DNA of 64,000 nucleotides from Arthrobacter sp. M2012083 (GTDB lineage Bacteria > Actinomycetota > Actinomycetes > Actinomycetales > Micrococcaceae): positions 62,001-126,000 of the forward strand of contig NZ_AKKK01000001.1 in assembly GCF_000281065.1 (NCBI RefSeq). The letters run 5' to 3'. Shown one piece after another: positions 1 through 8,561 of this stretch (positions are counted from its first letter, which is position 1; every line of letters starts with the position of its first letter). Both the position numbers and the translations under genes were made by a program. Under the pieces are notes generated by a model. That model was not told the DNA's origin. It did not search any database and saw nothing but the letters and a program-made list of their open reading frames with translations.

Positions 1-604
1 CATCTTCCTGGCCTGTCATGGGAGTCGCGATTTCGCCCGGCGCCACATTGTTGGCGGTGATGCCGTGCTCAGCGAGTTCCAGGGCCATGGTTTTGATGAG
101 GCCACCCAAGCCGTGCTTGGAGGCGTCATACGCCGAGGCTCCTACCCTTGGCTGGAACTCGTGGACGCTGGTGACGGCGATGATGCGCCCACCGCGGCCG
201 GCCTTCACCATGCGCTTGGCTGCGGTCTGCATTGCCACGAAGGCTCCGTTGAGGTTCGTGTCCAAGGTGGACATCCACGTGTCGTAGTCCAACTCAAGGA
301 ATTTGGTGCCGTCGCCGGTTCCTGAGTTGTTGACGAAGACGTCCACGCCGCCAAGTTCCTCAGCAAGCTTGTGGATGGCTGCAGCTGTTCCCCGGGCATC
401 AGTGGTGTCCAGGTGGCGGACCACTGCTCTCCGACCCAGACCACGGACCTCCTCCGCGGTTTCCTCAGCTCCCTGCTGATCCGAGTGCCAGGTGATCCCT
501 ACATCCATGCCTGCTTTGGCCAAGGCCACTGCGGTGGCCCGCCCGATTCCTGAATCCGATCCCGTGACGATGGCGGTCTGCGGGGAAAATCGTGCGTCGC
601 TCAT
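1..604 (-). CDS. SDR family oxidoreductase (3' end cut by window edge)
   Basis: Short-chain dehydrogenase/reductase, an NAD(P)-dependent cytosolic enzyme of unknown substrate. About 201 residues are visible, starting MSDARFSPQTAIVTG. The nucleotide-binding motif TGSDSGIG, the structural NNSG motif and the catalytic Ser plus AYDASKHG (Tyr/Lys) are all present. The protein then runs off the left edge after a PGEIATPMTG segment, so only the C-terminal substrate-lid region is missing. It is divergent from the universal stress gene to its right, with a 160-nt intergenic region that must hold both promoters. The family call is secure; the substrate cannot be read from sequence. Confidence 0.9.
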   Translation of the reverse strand, partial: MSDARFSPQTAIVTGSDSGIGRATAVALAKAGMDVGITWHSDQQGAEETAEEVRGLGRRAVVRHLDTTDARGTAAAIHKLAEELGGVDVFVNNSGTGDGTKFLELDYDTWMSTLDTNLNGAFVAMQTAAKRMVKAGRGGRIIAVTSVHEFQPRVGASAYDASKHGLGGLIKTMALELAEHGITANNVAPGEIATPMTGQED

Positions 605-764
605 TGTCTTGCCTTTCGGTCGTGTGATCGTTCCGATGATTTATCCCTACCCTGAGATTCCGGCCGTAAACACTCCAGACGCAAAAGGGTCATCCCGGCG
701 GATGGTGATCGAGTGTAGATTTCTTGCAGCAGCACCCAGTGAATCCCCACAACCAGGAGTACTC

Positions 765-1196
765 ATGTCAGAAGTTATTGTGGTCGGCGTCGACAGCAGC
801 GAGACGGCCAAGCGCGCAGCAGTGGCAGCAGCGAAGCTCGCCACCGCACTCGGTGCCGAACTGCACGTGATCAGCGGCTTCTCCGATGACCGCATCGAAG
901 AGTTCGGCAGCGGCAGCGACCGCATCACTGTCTCCTCGGCGGATTCCGCGGAGTACGTGGCCCGCAAGGTCTCCGAAGAGCTGGACGTTCCCGCTGGCAA
1001 CATCAAGTACTTCGCAGCCCGCGGCACTCCGGCCAACGCCCTCATCAACTATGCCGAGACCAACAACGCCTCGCTGATCGTGGTGGGCAACAAGCGCATG
1101 AAGGGCCTGGGTCGCGTCCTGGGCAGCATCGCCAACAGCGTGGCGCATGGTGCTCCCTGCGACGTGTACATCGTGAACACGGACGTCGAGGCGTAG
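765..1196 (+). CDS. Universal stress protein (UspA family)
   Basis: Encodes 143 residues, a single-domain UspA-fold protein of the usual length. It begins MSEVIVVGVDSSETAKRA (the strand-1 motif VVGVDSS) and ends with the nucleotide-binding loop VVGNKRMKGLGRVLGSIANSV, which fits the ATP-binding G-x2-G-x9-G(S/T) type. The frame is open further upstream, but the ATG at 765 has an aggag sequence 6-11 nt before it and matches the conserved family start. It probably buffers stress or dormancy physiology in the cytosol. Its regulation is not visible. It is followed by a strong bidirectional hairpin. Confidence 0.93.
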   Translation: MSEVIVVGVDSSETAKRAAVAAAKLATALGAELHVISGFSDDRIEEFGSGSDRITVSSADSAEYVARKVSEELDVPAGNIKYFAARGTPANALINYAETNNASLIVVGNKRMKGLGRVLGSIANSVAHGAPCDVYIVNTDVEA

Positions 1197-1211
1197 CCCC
1201 CACCCATGTAG

Positions 1212-1259
1212 GTAGCAGCACAGGCCGTGATGAGGGCTCAGAACGGCCTGTGCTGCTAC
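1212..1259. terminator. Bidirectional hairpin terminator
   Basis: A perfect 17-bp inverted repeat (arms 1212-1228 and 1243-1259, beginning GTAGCAGCACAGG) with a 14-nt loop lies between the convergent stress-protein gene and the ThDP enzyme gene. There is no long T-run, as is common for actinobacterial terminators. Confidence 0.8.
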
Positions 1260-1329
1260 TTAGTTGGGCTCGGTGCTGCCTCCTTGAGTTAGTGGCGGCG
1301 GGATTTCCTCAATTTGCGGGAGCCCGCAG

Positions 1330-3015
1330 TTAGTGGCCTTGAAAGGCCTCAGCCAACCACCACGAACCGCCGTCGGAGGCTATTTTCGCGTCGATCACCA
1401 GGGGACGGTTCTGCGTTCCGGCTTCGTAGGCCGCGATCCATGGGCGCACAGCATCGAGGTCTGCCGCAGTCCGCACTGTCACTCCTTCAGCGCCGAATCC
1501 GCGGGCGATCGCGGCGATGTCCGTCTCCGGGAAGACCACGCTGGCGAGCTCGGCTTCTGTGTGCTCCGAAGCGAAGTGGTGGACTTCCGCGCCGTAGGCG
1601 GCGTCGTTGTAGACGATGCACACCATCGGGAGTTTCAGCCTCGCGGCGGTCTCCAATTCGCTGATCCCCATGAGGAATCCACCGTCGCCCGCGCCCAGCA
1701 CCGGCAGCCGGTGTGGTTGGGCAAGTGCAGCACCAATCGCGGTGTACAGTCCGAGCCCGATGGCTTGGAAGGCTTGGGTGAAGCAGAATCCGTACTCGTC
1801 CGGCACGGCAAGGTATTGGCTGGGGTAGCCCATGAAGTTGCCCGAATCGACGGCCACGATCCTTTCGGCCGGGAGCAGGGTGTCGAGTTCGCGGGTGAGG
1901 ACGCGTGGGTCGATGGCTGTGGCGGTGGATAGGTCTTCGGTTTCGACATCCCGCCACCGCGAACCCTGTTTGATGGCCAGGGCGTTGGTCTCAGTGCGGT
2001 ACTTTTCTGCCGGTTCGGGCTGGACGCCGGCGACCGCGGCCAGCACATCGGCCGCGGTCAGCGCTGAGTCTCCCAGCACTCCCAGTGAGATGGGCCGGTT
2101 AGCGCCCAGGGCAGAGTCTTCGACGTCGATCTGCACCACTGTGGTCCCGGCGGAAATCAGCCGTCCGTGCCGCATGGTCCACATGTTCAGCGCGCAACCC
2201 CACCCCACGATCAGGTCCGCACCGCTGATGAGCTCGGCGGTGGCAGGCGAGGAGAATCCGCCGGAGATACCCAGGTTGTGGGAGTCACCGTTGAACAGCC
2301 CACTCGCCACAGCCGACGTCGCCACCAGGGCCCCGGCATGCCGCGCGAGTGCCAGGATCTCGTCCCGCGCACCCCGCCCTCCGCGTCCGGCGACAAAGAC
2401 GGGCCGTTCAGCGGCGGAAATCAGCGCCACCAGCTGCTCAACGGCGGCAGTGTCGGGGCGGATCTTCAACGGTTCAGGCACGACGACGGCACTCACCTCA
2501 TCTGCCGCGGTTGAGGTTGTGGCACTTTGGATGTCCAACGGCAAGCTCAGCACCACCGTGCGGCGTTCATTCACCGCGGTCCGGAAGGCCCTGACAGTGT
2601 CCGCGACGGCTGTTGCGGGGGAATGGATGCGTTCGGCCACGGCTCCTACGCTGCGGGCCAGGGCGTCTTGGTCGATCTTGAAGTTGGACCGGATGGCCGC
2701 GGCCTGGGTATCGGCGGTCAGCACGATCATCGGCGTCCGGCTCTTCGCTGCCTCACCGATGCCGGTGATGGCGTTGCTCAGCCCGCAGCCTTGATGCGTG
2801 GTGACCACGCCCACCTTGCCGGACATCCGCGAGTACGCATCCGCCATGGTGGCCGCACCGCCTTCGTGCCGGGCCGCGGTGAACCCGATGCCTTCGGCCA
2901 TGAGGGTGCTGGTGACATCGAAGTTGCCGGAGCCGACCACGCCGAAAACATGCCCTACACCGAGCTTCGCCAGCGTCCTACCCACCAGCGTCGAGACCCG
3001 CACTTGTTCGCTCAT
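1330..3015 (-). CDS. Thiamine diphosphate-dependent enzyme (acetolactate synthase/benzoylformate decarboxylase superfamily), candidate isatinate-type 2-oxoacid decarboxylase
   Basis: Encodes 561 residues with the full three-domain ThDP architecture. The N-terminal PYR domain has the catalytic Glu51 in ARHEGGAA; a central domain follows; the C-terminal PP domain carries the cofactor motif GAGDGGFLMG, with the paired Asn in VYNDAAYG. The ALS-type GPG motif is replaced by THQGCGLSN, so it is probably not a true acetolactate synthase. It is the last gene of the monooxygenase operon, and its ATG overlaps the stop of the cyclase gene by 4 nt (3012-3015). Because an isatin-hydrolase-like gene precedes it, I infer decarboxylation of isatinate (2-aminophenylglyoxylate) or a similar aryl 2-oxoacid. 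The family is certain, the substrate is not. Confidence 0.88.
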   Translation of the reverse strand: MSEQVRVSTLVGRTLAKLGVGHVFGVVGSGNFDVTSTLMAEGIGFTAARHEGGAATMADAYSRMSGKVGVVTTHQGCGLSNAITGIGEAAKSRTPMIVLTADTQAAAIRSNFKIDQDALARSVGAVAERIHSPATAVADTVRAFRTAVNERRTVVLSLPLDIQSATTSTAADEVSAVVVPEPLKIRPDTAAVEQLVALISAAERPVFVAGRGGRGARDEILALARHAGALVATSAVASGLFNGDSHNLGISGGFSSPATAELISGADLIVGWGCALNMWTMRHGRLISAGTTVVQIDVEDSALGANRPISLGVLGDSALTAADVLAAVAGVQPEPAEKYRTETNALAIKQGSRWRDVETEDLSTATAIDPRVLTRELDTLLPAERIVAVDSGNFMGYPSQYLAVPDEYGFCFTQAFQAIGLGLYTAIGAALAQPHRLPVLGAGDGGFLMGISELETAARLKLPMVCIVYNDAAYGAEVHHFASEHTEAELASVVFPETDIAAIARGFGAEGVTVRTAADLDAVRPWIAAYEAGTQNRPLVIDAKIASDGGSWWLAEAFQGH

Positions 3016-3800
3016 GCTTTCTCTGCGTCCTTTTCAATCAGCGCGTAGACGCGACTGGGGCTGCCGGTGCCGCCCACAATGGGCAAGGGCGCCACTACCA
3101 GGGTGGCGCCGGTGACGGGGAGCCGGTCGACATTCCGCAGTGAGGTCACGCCGTACTTGTCCGCCCCGAGGAGGAATGAATGGACGGGGAACATCGGATC
3201 CAGGGCGCCGGCCTGCCCGGCGTCGATGCCCACGGTCTCCACACCGAAACCGGAGATCGAGGCGTTTCCGGCGAGCCATTTGGCACCCGCCGCAGAGACG
3301 CCGGGAGTGTGGGGTCCGGCGTCGTCCGCGTTGACGAAAGCCTCAGCGTCAGCGCCGCGGGCCGCCCAACCGGTCCGGAAGATCACCCAACAGTTCTCCG
3401 GGAACAACCCATGCTCAGACTGCCACTGCTCAAAATGCTCCGGTTCCAGCAGGAAATCCGGGTCTGCGGAAACCTCGGCTGTCTTGTCGATCACCGCGAT
3501 GGGGCCAACCAGCCGTTGTGGTTCGATCTGGTCCACGGATTTTCCGTCCTTCCCGGTGATCCAGTGGACCGGGGCGTCCAGGTGCGTCCCGGCGTGTTCG
3601 CCCACGGTGACGTCGTTCCACGCCCACGCCGGGCCGGCGTCGTCGAAGTTACTCACCGGCGAGACCGACAACCCAACCGTGTTCGCGAACGGTTGCGGCA
3701 GGTTCAGGATGGGGGTTTCGGAGCTCAGGGGCGTGGTGAGGTCGATGATTTCCACCGAACCGCTCGAGAGGGCTGCAGTGAGCCCGGCCAGAACAGACAT
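3012..3800 (-). CDS. Cyclase-family metal-dependent hydrolase, isatin hydrolase-like
   Basis: Encodes 262 residues of the cyclase/kynurenine formamidase family (PF04199). The metal-binding signature HxGTHxDxPxH is intact as HAGTHLDAPVH, with His69, His73, Asp75 and His79. It is preceded by an aromatic PAWAWNDV segment that would line the substrate pocket. Known members hydrolyse N-formylkynurenine or isatin with a Mn or Zn ion. Kynurenine formamidase is less likely because no tryptophan dioxygenase or kynureninase gene is nearby, whereas indole-type monooxygenases are. The likely reaction is isatin to isatinate (inference). It lies 7 nt after the FAD oxidoreductase gene and overlaps the ThDP gene start, so it is in the same operon. 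Confidence 0.88.
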   Translation of the reverse strand: MSVLAGLTAALSSGSVEIIDLTTPLSSETPILNLPQPFANTVGLSVSPVSNFDDAGPAWAWNDVTVGEHAGTHLDAPVHWITGKDGKSVDQIEPQRLVGPIAVIDKTAEVSADPDFLLEPEHFEQWQSEHGLFPENCWVIFRTGWAARGADAEAFVNADDAGPHTPGVSAAGAKWLAGNASISGFGVETVGIDAGQAGALDPMFPVHSFLLGADKYGVTSLRNVDRLPVTGATLVVAPLPIVGGTGSPSRVYALIEKDAEKA

Positions 3801-3807
3801 TGTTCTC

Positions 3808-5439
3808 CTATCGCTTGCTTGGTTTCAGTGCTGCTTGAATACGGGAAAATCGTGATGGCGGTGCGGTCAGTTTTTGGGCCACCAGGTGTCCGGAACCGCC
3901 GGAAAGGCCAGGTCCTGGATGGGTGGAAGCGCCGATGTGCCAGAGACCGTCGACGGCGGTTTGGTGACCTGCCGCGGCAGGAAAAGGCCTCCAGAGCAGA
4001 TTTTGGAAGAGCTCCGCTGAGCCGCCGTAGGGGTCGCCGTTGACGGCGTTGGGGTTCGCGGACAACAGGTCCGTGGGGGCAAGGATGTCTGAAGCCAGAA
4101 CAGTAGCCCGGGTTCCCGGTGCGAACTGCTCCAACCGGTCCAGGACCCGTTCCAGGTAGCCCTGCTTCAGCTGGTCGGTCCAACCTTCGGCAACCGACAG
4201 TTCGCCCGCCGCATCACCCACGGGAGAGAACGGTACTTCCTGGAGCTGCAGCCACAGGGTTGCCTTGCCCGTCGGAGCGCGGGTCGGGTCCAGGACGTAT
4301 TGCTGCCCCACCACCACGGTGGGTTCGCTGGGCAACAGGCCGGCTTCGGCCTGGGCGCAGGCGATCCCGGTGCTGTCCGAGCCGTTGCTGATATGAACCA
4401 GGGGAACCTCGTTGAGCCGCGGATCGAGCCACTCCACAGGCTTGTCCAAAGCCAGATGGATCTGCATGGCCCCGCGGCCGTTTTGATAGTGTTCAGCGGC
4501 GTCGGCAGTACCGGCCGGTGGCTGGCGAAGGAGCTGGAGGTAGAGGGCTTGGGGCGAAACATTCGCCAGCACCGTCTTGGCAGAAACCACTCCTTGTGGA
4601 GTCTTCACTCCAGCCACTGACCCGCCGGCCACCAGGATCTCCTCGGCCTCCACACCCAGCATGATCCGAGCCCCGTTGTCTCGCAGCAACGACTCAAACG
4701 CCGCTACGAACTTTGACGCCCCGCCTTTGACGATCGGGAGTCCGAAGCTGTGCATGCTCATGGCCATCACGGGCAGCATGACTCCCCCGGTTGCCTGGTC
4801 CGGACTGAGGCCTGCGTGCAGGAGCCAGGGAGACCACAGCTGGTCTGCTTCCCACCCGTCAAAGCGGCTGCGGGTGTAGTTCCGGCCGCTCATCACGGAA
4901 TCCCGGACGAAAGCCTCCGTGCCACTAAAGCGCCCGCGGCGAACAGCGCCAAACGCAATTTTGGCCACCTCCCCAAACGATCGAAGTTCGGCCCCGAACG
5001 CTCCGAAAACCGTGCCGGCATTCCGCCCGAGATCATCCAACATGGCCATATAGGCGGCTTGATCGCCGGAGGCCTTGAACGCAGCAGCCGTCTCGGCCGG
5101 ATCACGCTGGGCAATGATCACGCGGTGGGCTCCGGTGGCAGGATCCGCAGCAACGCTGGCCGTCACTGGGCCGGAGGTGTTGCAGTATTCCAGACCCCGG
5201 GCGTGCAGTTCCTTGCCCAACACCCCGTAGGCACTACCGGACACGAACAACGGGTGCCAGGAAGAGAAGGAGTCGTGGATGAAGCCCGGAAGGGTCCGCT
5301 CGGCTGACTGAATGAAACCACCCAGCCGATCCGAGCGCTCAATGACGCACACGCGTTTCCCGGCCAAGGCCAACTCAGCTGCGGCCACCAAGGAATTGAT
5401 GCCTGATCCGATGATCGCGACGTCAAGGGAATCTTCCAT
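3808..5439 (-). CDS. NAD(P)/FAD-dependent oxidoreductase, phytoene desaturase (CrtI)-like
   Basis: Encodes 543 residues. The N-terminal Rossmann FAD site is GSGINSLVAAAELALAG followed by an Arg/Gly-rich continuation (ERSDRLGG). The C-terminal FAD-binding signature lies in WHIGASTHPGPGLSGGSG. This is the CrtI/retinol-saturase-like flavoprotein family, not a carotenoid enzyme by context, since no crt gene is nearby. Within the operon it follows the monooxygenase fusion and precedes the cyclase-family hydrolase. A role in oxidising the hydroxylated indole (indoxyl or dihydroxyindoline) towards isatin fits, but this is inference only. The gap to the upstream gene is 42 nt. Confidence 0.87.
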   Translation of the reverse strand: MEDSLDVAIIGSGINSLVAAAELALAGKRVCVIERSDRLGGFIQSAERTLPGFIHDSFSSWHPLFVSGSAYGVLGKELHARGLEYCNTSGPVTASVAADPATGAHRVIIAQRDPAETAAAFKASGDQAAYMAMLDDLGRNAGTVFGAFGAELRSFGEVAKIAFGAVRRGRFSGTEAFVRDSVMSGRNYTRSRFDGWEADQLWSPWLLHAGLSPDQATGGVMLPVMAMSMHSFGLPIVKGGASKFVAAFESLLRDNGARIMLGVEAEEILVAGGSVAGVKTPQGVVSAKTVLANVSPQALYLQLLRQPPAGTADAAEHYQNGRGAMQIHLALDKPVEWLDPRLNEVPLVHISNGSDSTGIACAQAEAGLLPSEPTVVVGQQYVLDPTRAPTGKATLWLQLQEVPFSPVGDAAGELSVAEGWTDQLKQGYLERVLDRLEQFAPGTRATVLASDILAPTDLLSANPNAVNGDPYGGSAELFQNLLWRPFPAAAGHQTAVDGLWHIGASTHPGPGLSGGSGHLVAQKLTAPPSRFSRIQAALKPSKR

Positions 5440-5481
5440 ATCCGCACCTTTCAGAAAAACACAGAAGTCAAAAGGGAGTGC

Positions 5482-7248
5482 CTAGAAATCCGGATGGCTG
5501 GCGGTGGCGTGGTACTTGCCGCCGTGGAACACCAGGGGAGCGCCGCCGTCGTGCTTGTAGCTTTCCACTTCACCCACGTAGATGACATGGTCCCCGGCGT
5601 CATGTCGCGAAACTGTTCGGCACTGGAAGGTCGCAACCGCCCCGTCCAACAGCGGGATCCCGGCGATGCCCTCGGTGGTCTCCGTCCCGGCGAACTTGTC
5701 GATGGCGGGAGTGGCGAACTGGCGGGAAAGGACGTGCTGGTCGCTGGCCAGGATGTTGATGGCGAAGTGCGTGGCGTTCTCGAAGTCGCCCAGGCTTGGT
5801 GACCGTTTGCCGGGGCACCACAGCACCAACGGAGGTTCCATGGAGACCGAGGTGAACGAATTCGCGGTCATGCCCACCTTCCGCCCGTCGGCAGCCACGG
5901 TGGTCACCACGGTAACGCCCGTGGCGAACTGCCCCAACGCGCCCCTGAAATCACGGACGTCGAACACCGAGGTGTCATCCTCTTTGCGCGCCTGCATGAA
6001 GTCTGCCGCGGCGGTGGGGTCGAACCACCAAGGGTATGACGTGCGTGGATCGTCGAAGCCCGCCACAATGCCCGCTGCCAGAGCGGGGTGCTCAGCGGCT
6101 TCGGTGAGGAGCGTCTTCTGGTGGTCGCGGCGCGGCTTCAGAAGGTCGTTGGTCCACTCCACCGCCCATTGGCCCCACCCGCGCCAGAACTCATCGAACG
6201 TCCGCTCCATCCAATGGCGGTCGAACGGCTGCTGTCCCCGGCGAACGATCGAATCCAGGTAATACTTGGCGGCCAGCGTCGCGTTGTTGGATCCCTGCCC
6301 GGTGAGGGGATCGTTGAGAACCACGGCGTCACCGAGGCCGAACACCAGCTCCCCGTTCCCAAGTTCCCCGACGGCGGACCTCACCGTGGGAGTGATGCGT
6401 CCCAGGAGCGTGGCACCGTCGTCAGTCAGTTCCGCGCCCTCGAAATTGCCGGCCTCGTGCGGGAAATGATCGCGAAGTATTTCCAGCGAACGCTCGAGCT
6501 GCTCTTGCGGGGTTCCGACGTCGGTCCAACGGTCCATCGGGCCGCCCACCACGCCTTCGAACACCATCATGCGGCACGGTCCGGTGACGGTCAGGCCGGG
6601 GAAGGTGAAGAACTCCCCGACGCCGGGGACCATGGACATGCGGATGGCATCGCCGCTGCTGGAGGCGCTGCTGGGTGACGCGTCTGCTGCCGGGCCGGCG
6701 GAAGCGCCGCCGTCGGGCTTGACGTAGTTCAGCGCCAGCACCCGCTGCGGGCGGTCGAAGGGTGACTTCGCCTTGTCGCGGGGAAAGATCTGGCCGATCT
6801 CACCCTTGCCCGTGCTGACGATGACGAGTTCGTAGTCGCGGGCGAGTTCTTCGAGCATCCGCGGGGTGACCTTCTCAATGCGGAAGTCACCACCGGCTGC
6901 AACAAACGTCTCGATCCAGAGGGCGCTCTTGATCCGTTGGTCGATGGAGCGGGCGGGCCCGTCCAGAGGAGCCTCCCATTCAATGGGTTCCTCGGCGTCC
7001 ACGCGCAATCGAATGGAGGTGATGCCGGGGACGGATCCGGAGTCGTAGAACCCGGTGAGCGCCGTTCCCATGTGGGCTTCGGCATCGAGGGCTGTGGAGA
7101 ACATGCACTGGCTGGACATGACCTTGCCTGTGCGGATCTGTGCTGCGGAACGGTCGGACAGAAGTGTCACCGCGTAGCCTCCGCGTTGGAGGCCAAGGGC
7201 CAACTGGGCCCCGGATTCGCCGGCCCCGATAATCGCTATTTTTCGCAT
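5482..7248 (-). CDS. StyA2B-type self-sufficient monooxygenase: FAD monooxygenase fused to flavin reductase
   Basis: Encodes 588 residues in two domains. Residues 1 to about 415 form a styrene/indole monooxygenase-like FAD domain with IIGAGESGAQLALGL, VPGVGEFF and the flavin-binding NDPLTGQGSNNA. Residues 425-588 are a flavin reductase (HpaC/StyB-like) domain with QFATGVTVVTT, GMTANSFTSVS and the FMN/FAD-contact region. Such fusions are known as StyA2B in Rhodococcus opacus 1CP, next to a stand-alone StyA1, exactly as here. The reductase half would supply reduced FAD to itself and to StyA1. A Ser/Ala/Gly-rich insertion at about residues 176-200, absent from the neighbouring StyA1, is unusual. 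It epoxidises or hydroxylates indole or styrene-like substrates. The missing styrene oxide isomerase argues for indole. Confidence 0.92.
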   Translation of the reverse strand: MRKIAIIGAGESGAQLALGLQRGGYAVTLLSDRSAAQIRTGKVMSSQCMFSTALDAEAHMGTALTGFYDSGSVPGITSIRLRVDAEEPIEWEAPLDGPARSIDQRIKSALWIETFVAAGGDFRIEKVTPRMLEELARDYELVIVSTGKGEIGQIFPRDKAKSPFDRPQRVLALNYVKPDGGASAGPAADASPSSASSSGDAIRMSMVPGVGEFFTFPGLTVTGPCRMMVFEGVVGGPMDRWTDVGTPQEQLERSLEILRDHFPHEAGNFEGAELTDDGATLLGRITPTVRSAVGELGNGELVFGLGDAVVLNDPLTGQGSNNATLAAKYYLDSIVRRGQQPFDRHWMERTFDEFWRGWGQWAVEWTNDLLKPRRDHQKTLLTEAAEHPALAAGIVAGFDDPRTSYPWWFDPTAAADFMQARKEDDTSVFDVRDFRGALGQFATGVTVVTTVAADGRKVGMTANSFTSVSMEPPLVLWCPGKRSPSLGDFENATHFAINILASDQHVLSRQFATPAIDKFAGTETTEGIAGIPLLDGAVATFQCRTVSRHDAGDHVIYVGEVESYKHDGGAPLVFHGGKYHATASHPDF

Positions 7249-7275
7249 GAGGGTGTCCTTGTTAGCAGGGATGTG

Positions 7276-8517
7276 CTACGAAACTTTGGCCGCCGACAGA
7301 TCAGCGAGGTAGCTGGCGGCTTTGTCGGGATACATAAACCACTCCTGGAATTCCGGAGGGTGGTTGAAGCCGTTGGCGAAGCGGTGCGCGATGTCCGGCT
7401 CGTTGTTCGCGGCGCCCAGGAGCTCAAGGACATGCGGTGGCGGCGGGGCCAGGAGGGCATTTGTCCAGTGTGCAACGTGCTGGGCATAATCCCAATAGCG
7501 CTCAAAGGTGGCCTGCATGAAGTTTGCATCGAAGGCTCCAGCGCCGTGCTGGATGATGCTGTCCAGATACGATGCCGCGCATTTGCTGGCGTTGTTGGAG
7601 CCCTGCCCTGTGATGGGATCATTCAAAACCACGACGTCGGCCAAGCCCAGTATCTGCCTGCCGCTTGGCAGCGTGGCAATGGGGTGACGGACGGTGGGCG
7701 CGAAACGACCCTGCAGCACGCCGTTGGGATCGGTCAGTTCCACATCCGTGGCCCGTTCGGCTTCCCAAGGCAGGAACGTCTTGAGGACGTTCTTGGAGTT
7801 CTGCAGATGTTCCGCGGGGGACAGGCCCTTCCAAGTATCCATGGGTCCGCCCGGAACTCCTTCGAAGACCATGATTTCGCAAGGGCCGGTGGTGGTCAGT
7901 GCCGGGAAAACGAAGTATTCCCCCACACCGGGGATGAGGTTGAACGAGACCGCGGAGTACTCTTGGCGGGGCTTCAGACCCTTCACGTAGGTCAGGGCCA
8001 ACGCGCGCTGCGGGGCGTCGTAGGTGCTGCGCTCGCCGTCGCGGGTGAACAGTTGTGCAATTTCACCCTTGCCTGCTGCCACAATCACCAGGTCTGAGTT
8101 TCGGGTGTATTTTTCCAGCTCGGCTACGCCGGCATCCTCGAACACCAGCTCGCCGCCCCGTGCAGTGAACTCCTCCATGAACTTGGGGAACTTCACGCGC
8201 TGATCGATCGATGTGGCGTGGTTGTCGAGGCGGGAAGCCCAACTGATGGCCTTCTCGCCCGGAAGTTCGGGGTGGGGGATGGTGAAGGAGATGCCGTCAA
8301 CGGTGGGAGCGTCCGGCCAAAAATCCAACCCCAGGGCCCGCTCGTGTTCCAAGGCGTTGTGGAAGATGCACTGGCTGGAGGCTACTTTGCCTTCAGCAAT
8401 CTCCTCGGGCGTGCGATTGGAGATCGTGGTGACCTGGTAGCCGGCATCGAGCAGGCCGATGCCGAGCTGCAGCCCGGACTGTCCGGCGCCGATGATGGTG
8501 ATATGGCGTTGCGTCAT
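7276..8517 (-). CDS. StyA1-type FAD-dependent styrene/indole monooxygenase
   Basis: Encodes 413 residues, the usual StyA length. It has the Rossmann motif IIGAGQSGLQLGIGLL, ASSQCIFHNALEHE, LIPGVGEYFVFPA and the C-terminal flavin motif NDPITGQGSNNA. The ATG at 8517 is preferred over an in-frame upstream start because GAGAAAAGGG lies directly upstream and the FAD motif then begins about 8 residues in. The protein lacks a reductase and would be fed FADH2 by the fused reductase encoded 27 nt downstream. This two-component arrangement mirrors StyA1/StyA2B of R. opacus, which is linked in the literature to epoxidation and indole detoxification. The exact substrate is inferred from the isatin-type downstream genes. 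Confidence 0.92.
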   Translation of the reverse strand: MTQRHITIIGAGQSGLQLGIGLLDAGYQVTTISNRTPEEIAEGKVASSQCIFHNALEHERALGLDFWPDAPTVDGISFTIPHPELPGEKAISWASRLDNHATSIDQRVKFPKFMEEFTARGGELVFEDAGVAELEKYTRNSDLVIVAAGKGEIAQLFTRDGERSTYDAPQRALALTYVKGLKPRQEYSAVSFNLIPGVGEYFVFPALTTTGPCEIMVFEGVPGGPMDTWKGLSPAEHLQNSKNVLKTFLPWEAERATDVELTDPNGVLQGRFAPTVRHPIATLPSGRQILGLADVVVLNDPITGQGSNNASKCAASYLDSIIQHGAGAFDANFMQATFERYWDYAQHVAHWTNALLAPPPPHVLELLGAANNEPDIAHRFANGFNHPPEFQEWFMYPDKAASYLADLSAAKVS

Positions 8518-8561
8518 GGTGTTGCCCTTTTCTCTGGTGGAAGGTGTCTTGAAGCTTGGCG

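Noticed and set aside
1330..3015. Acetolactate synthase (ilvB) as the name for the ThDP gene
   Set aside because: The ALS GPG motif is missing, no small subunit gene is near, and the context is catabolic, so a decarboxylase-type ThDP enzyme is more likely.
3012..3800. Kynurenine formamidase as the name for the cyclase-family gene
   Set aside because: The family fits, but no tryptophan dioxygenase or kynureninase is adjacent. Isatin hydrolase-like fits the monooxygenase neighbours better; it is not proven.
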